DNA of 5,877 bases from Cohaesibacteraceae bacterium (GTDB lineage Bacteria > Pseudomonadota > Alphaproteobacteria > Rhizobiales > Cohaesibacteraceae), in contig JAESRR010000075.1 in NCBI GenBank assembly GCA_016764535.1, positions 3,652-9,528 on the forward strand. The letters are read 5' to 3'. Under the pieces are notes generated by a model. The model was not told where the DNA came from, ran no database searches, and saw only the letters and a program-made list of their open reading frames with translations. Numbering within the stretch: position 1 is the stretch's first letter; every line of letters begins with the position of its first letter. The position numbers and the translations under genes were made by a program. Shown piece after piece: positions 5,815 to 5,877 of this stretch.

Positions 5815-5877
5815 TTTTTAATGGCTCCATTAGCCGATTCTTCCAATGGGAGTGGAAGCAGAATTCCCGGAATGAAA
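5811..5877 (-). CDS. C-terminal end of an unknown gene, cut by the right edge
   Basis: A minus-strand frame enters from the right edge and gives 21 residues ending PLPLEESANGAIKN before a TGA at 5813-5811. It is protein-like in composition, and its stop overlaps the TTG start of the small membrane protein (TTGA), a common arrangement within operons. The other frames here either stop early or lack this junction. Far too short to assign a family. Confidence 0.5.
   Translation of the reverse strand, partial: FIPGILLPLPLEESANGAIKN

Noticed and set aside
1..5877. CRISPR, insertion sequence, tRNA/rRNA, prophage or defence system
   Set aside because: No spaced direct repeats, transposase, terminal inverted repeats, tRNA-like folds or defence domains were seen on either strand.

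Overview
This window looks like an ordinary chromosomal stretch of an alphaproteobacterium, most likely from or near the Hyphomicrobiales (Rhizobiales). The evidence is the alphaproteobacterial form of FabI, including its C-terminal 'YHVVGMKAVDAPDI' stretch. Two further pointers are a short ParA-type ATPase beginning MPVISFANPKGGAGKTT and a small two-helix membrane protein resembling the DUF6460 family. These come from remembered family patterns, not from a search. Base composition is moderate, with AT-rich intergenic gaps.

Layout from left to right. (1) 1-377, minus: the N-terminal part of a secreted protein I do not recognise, cut by the window edge. (2) About 290 nt of AT-rich non-coding DNA. 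(3) 665-1267, minus: a histidine-phosphatase (phosphoglycerate-mutase-like) protein. (4) 1425-2234, minus: fabI, enoyl-ACP reductase. Between the two lie a strong fabI terminator and, right after it, a promoter-like element for the phosphatase. (5) 2235-2677: a 440-nt gap between divergent genes, with two inverted repeats and a possible short coding remnant. (6) 2678-4547, plus: a two-gene operon of an FAD-linked 2-hydroxyacid dehydrogenase of the D-2-hydroxyglutarate dehydrogenase type and a YpeA-like GNAT acetyltransferase, with a 1-nt gap. (7) 4621-5337, minus: an orphan ParA-like ATPase converging on that operon. (8) 5548-5877, minus: a small membrane protein whose TTG start overlaps the stop codon of a gene entering from the right edge.

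The genes do not form one pathway. FabI performs the last step of fatty-acid elongation. The dehydrogenase and acetyltransferase are probably co-translated. The ParA has no ParB partner in view and its role is open. I see no RNA gene, CRISPR array, insertion sequence, prophage or defence system. The most useful points are start-site corrections, two partial edge genes, punctuation between neighbouring genes, and a few family-level oddities (Ala at the triclosan-contact position of FabI, and a basic tail on the ParA). I found no convincing new biological system.
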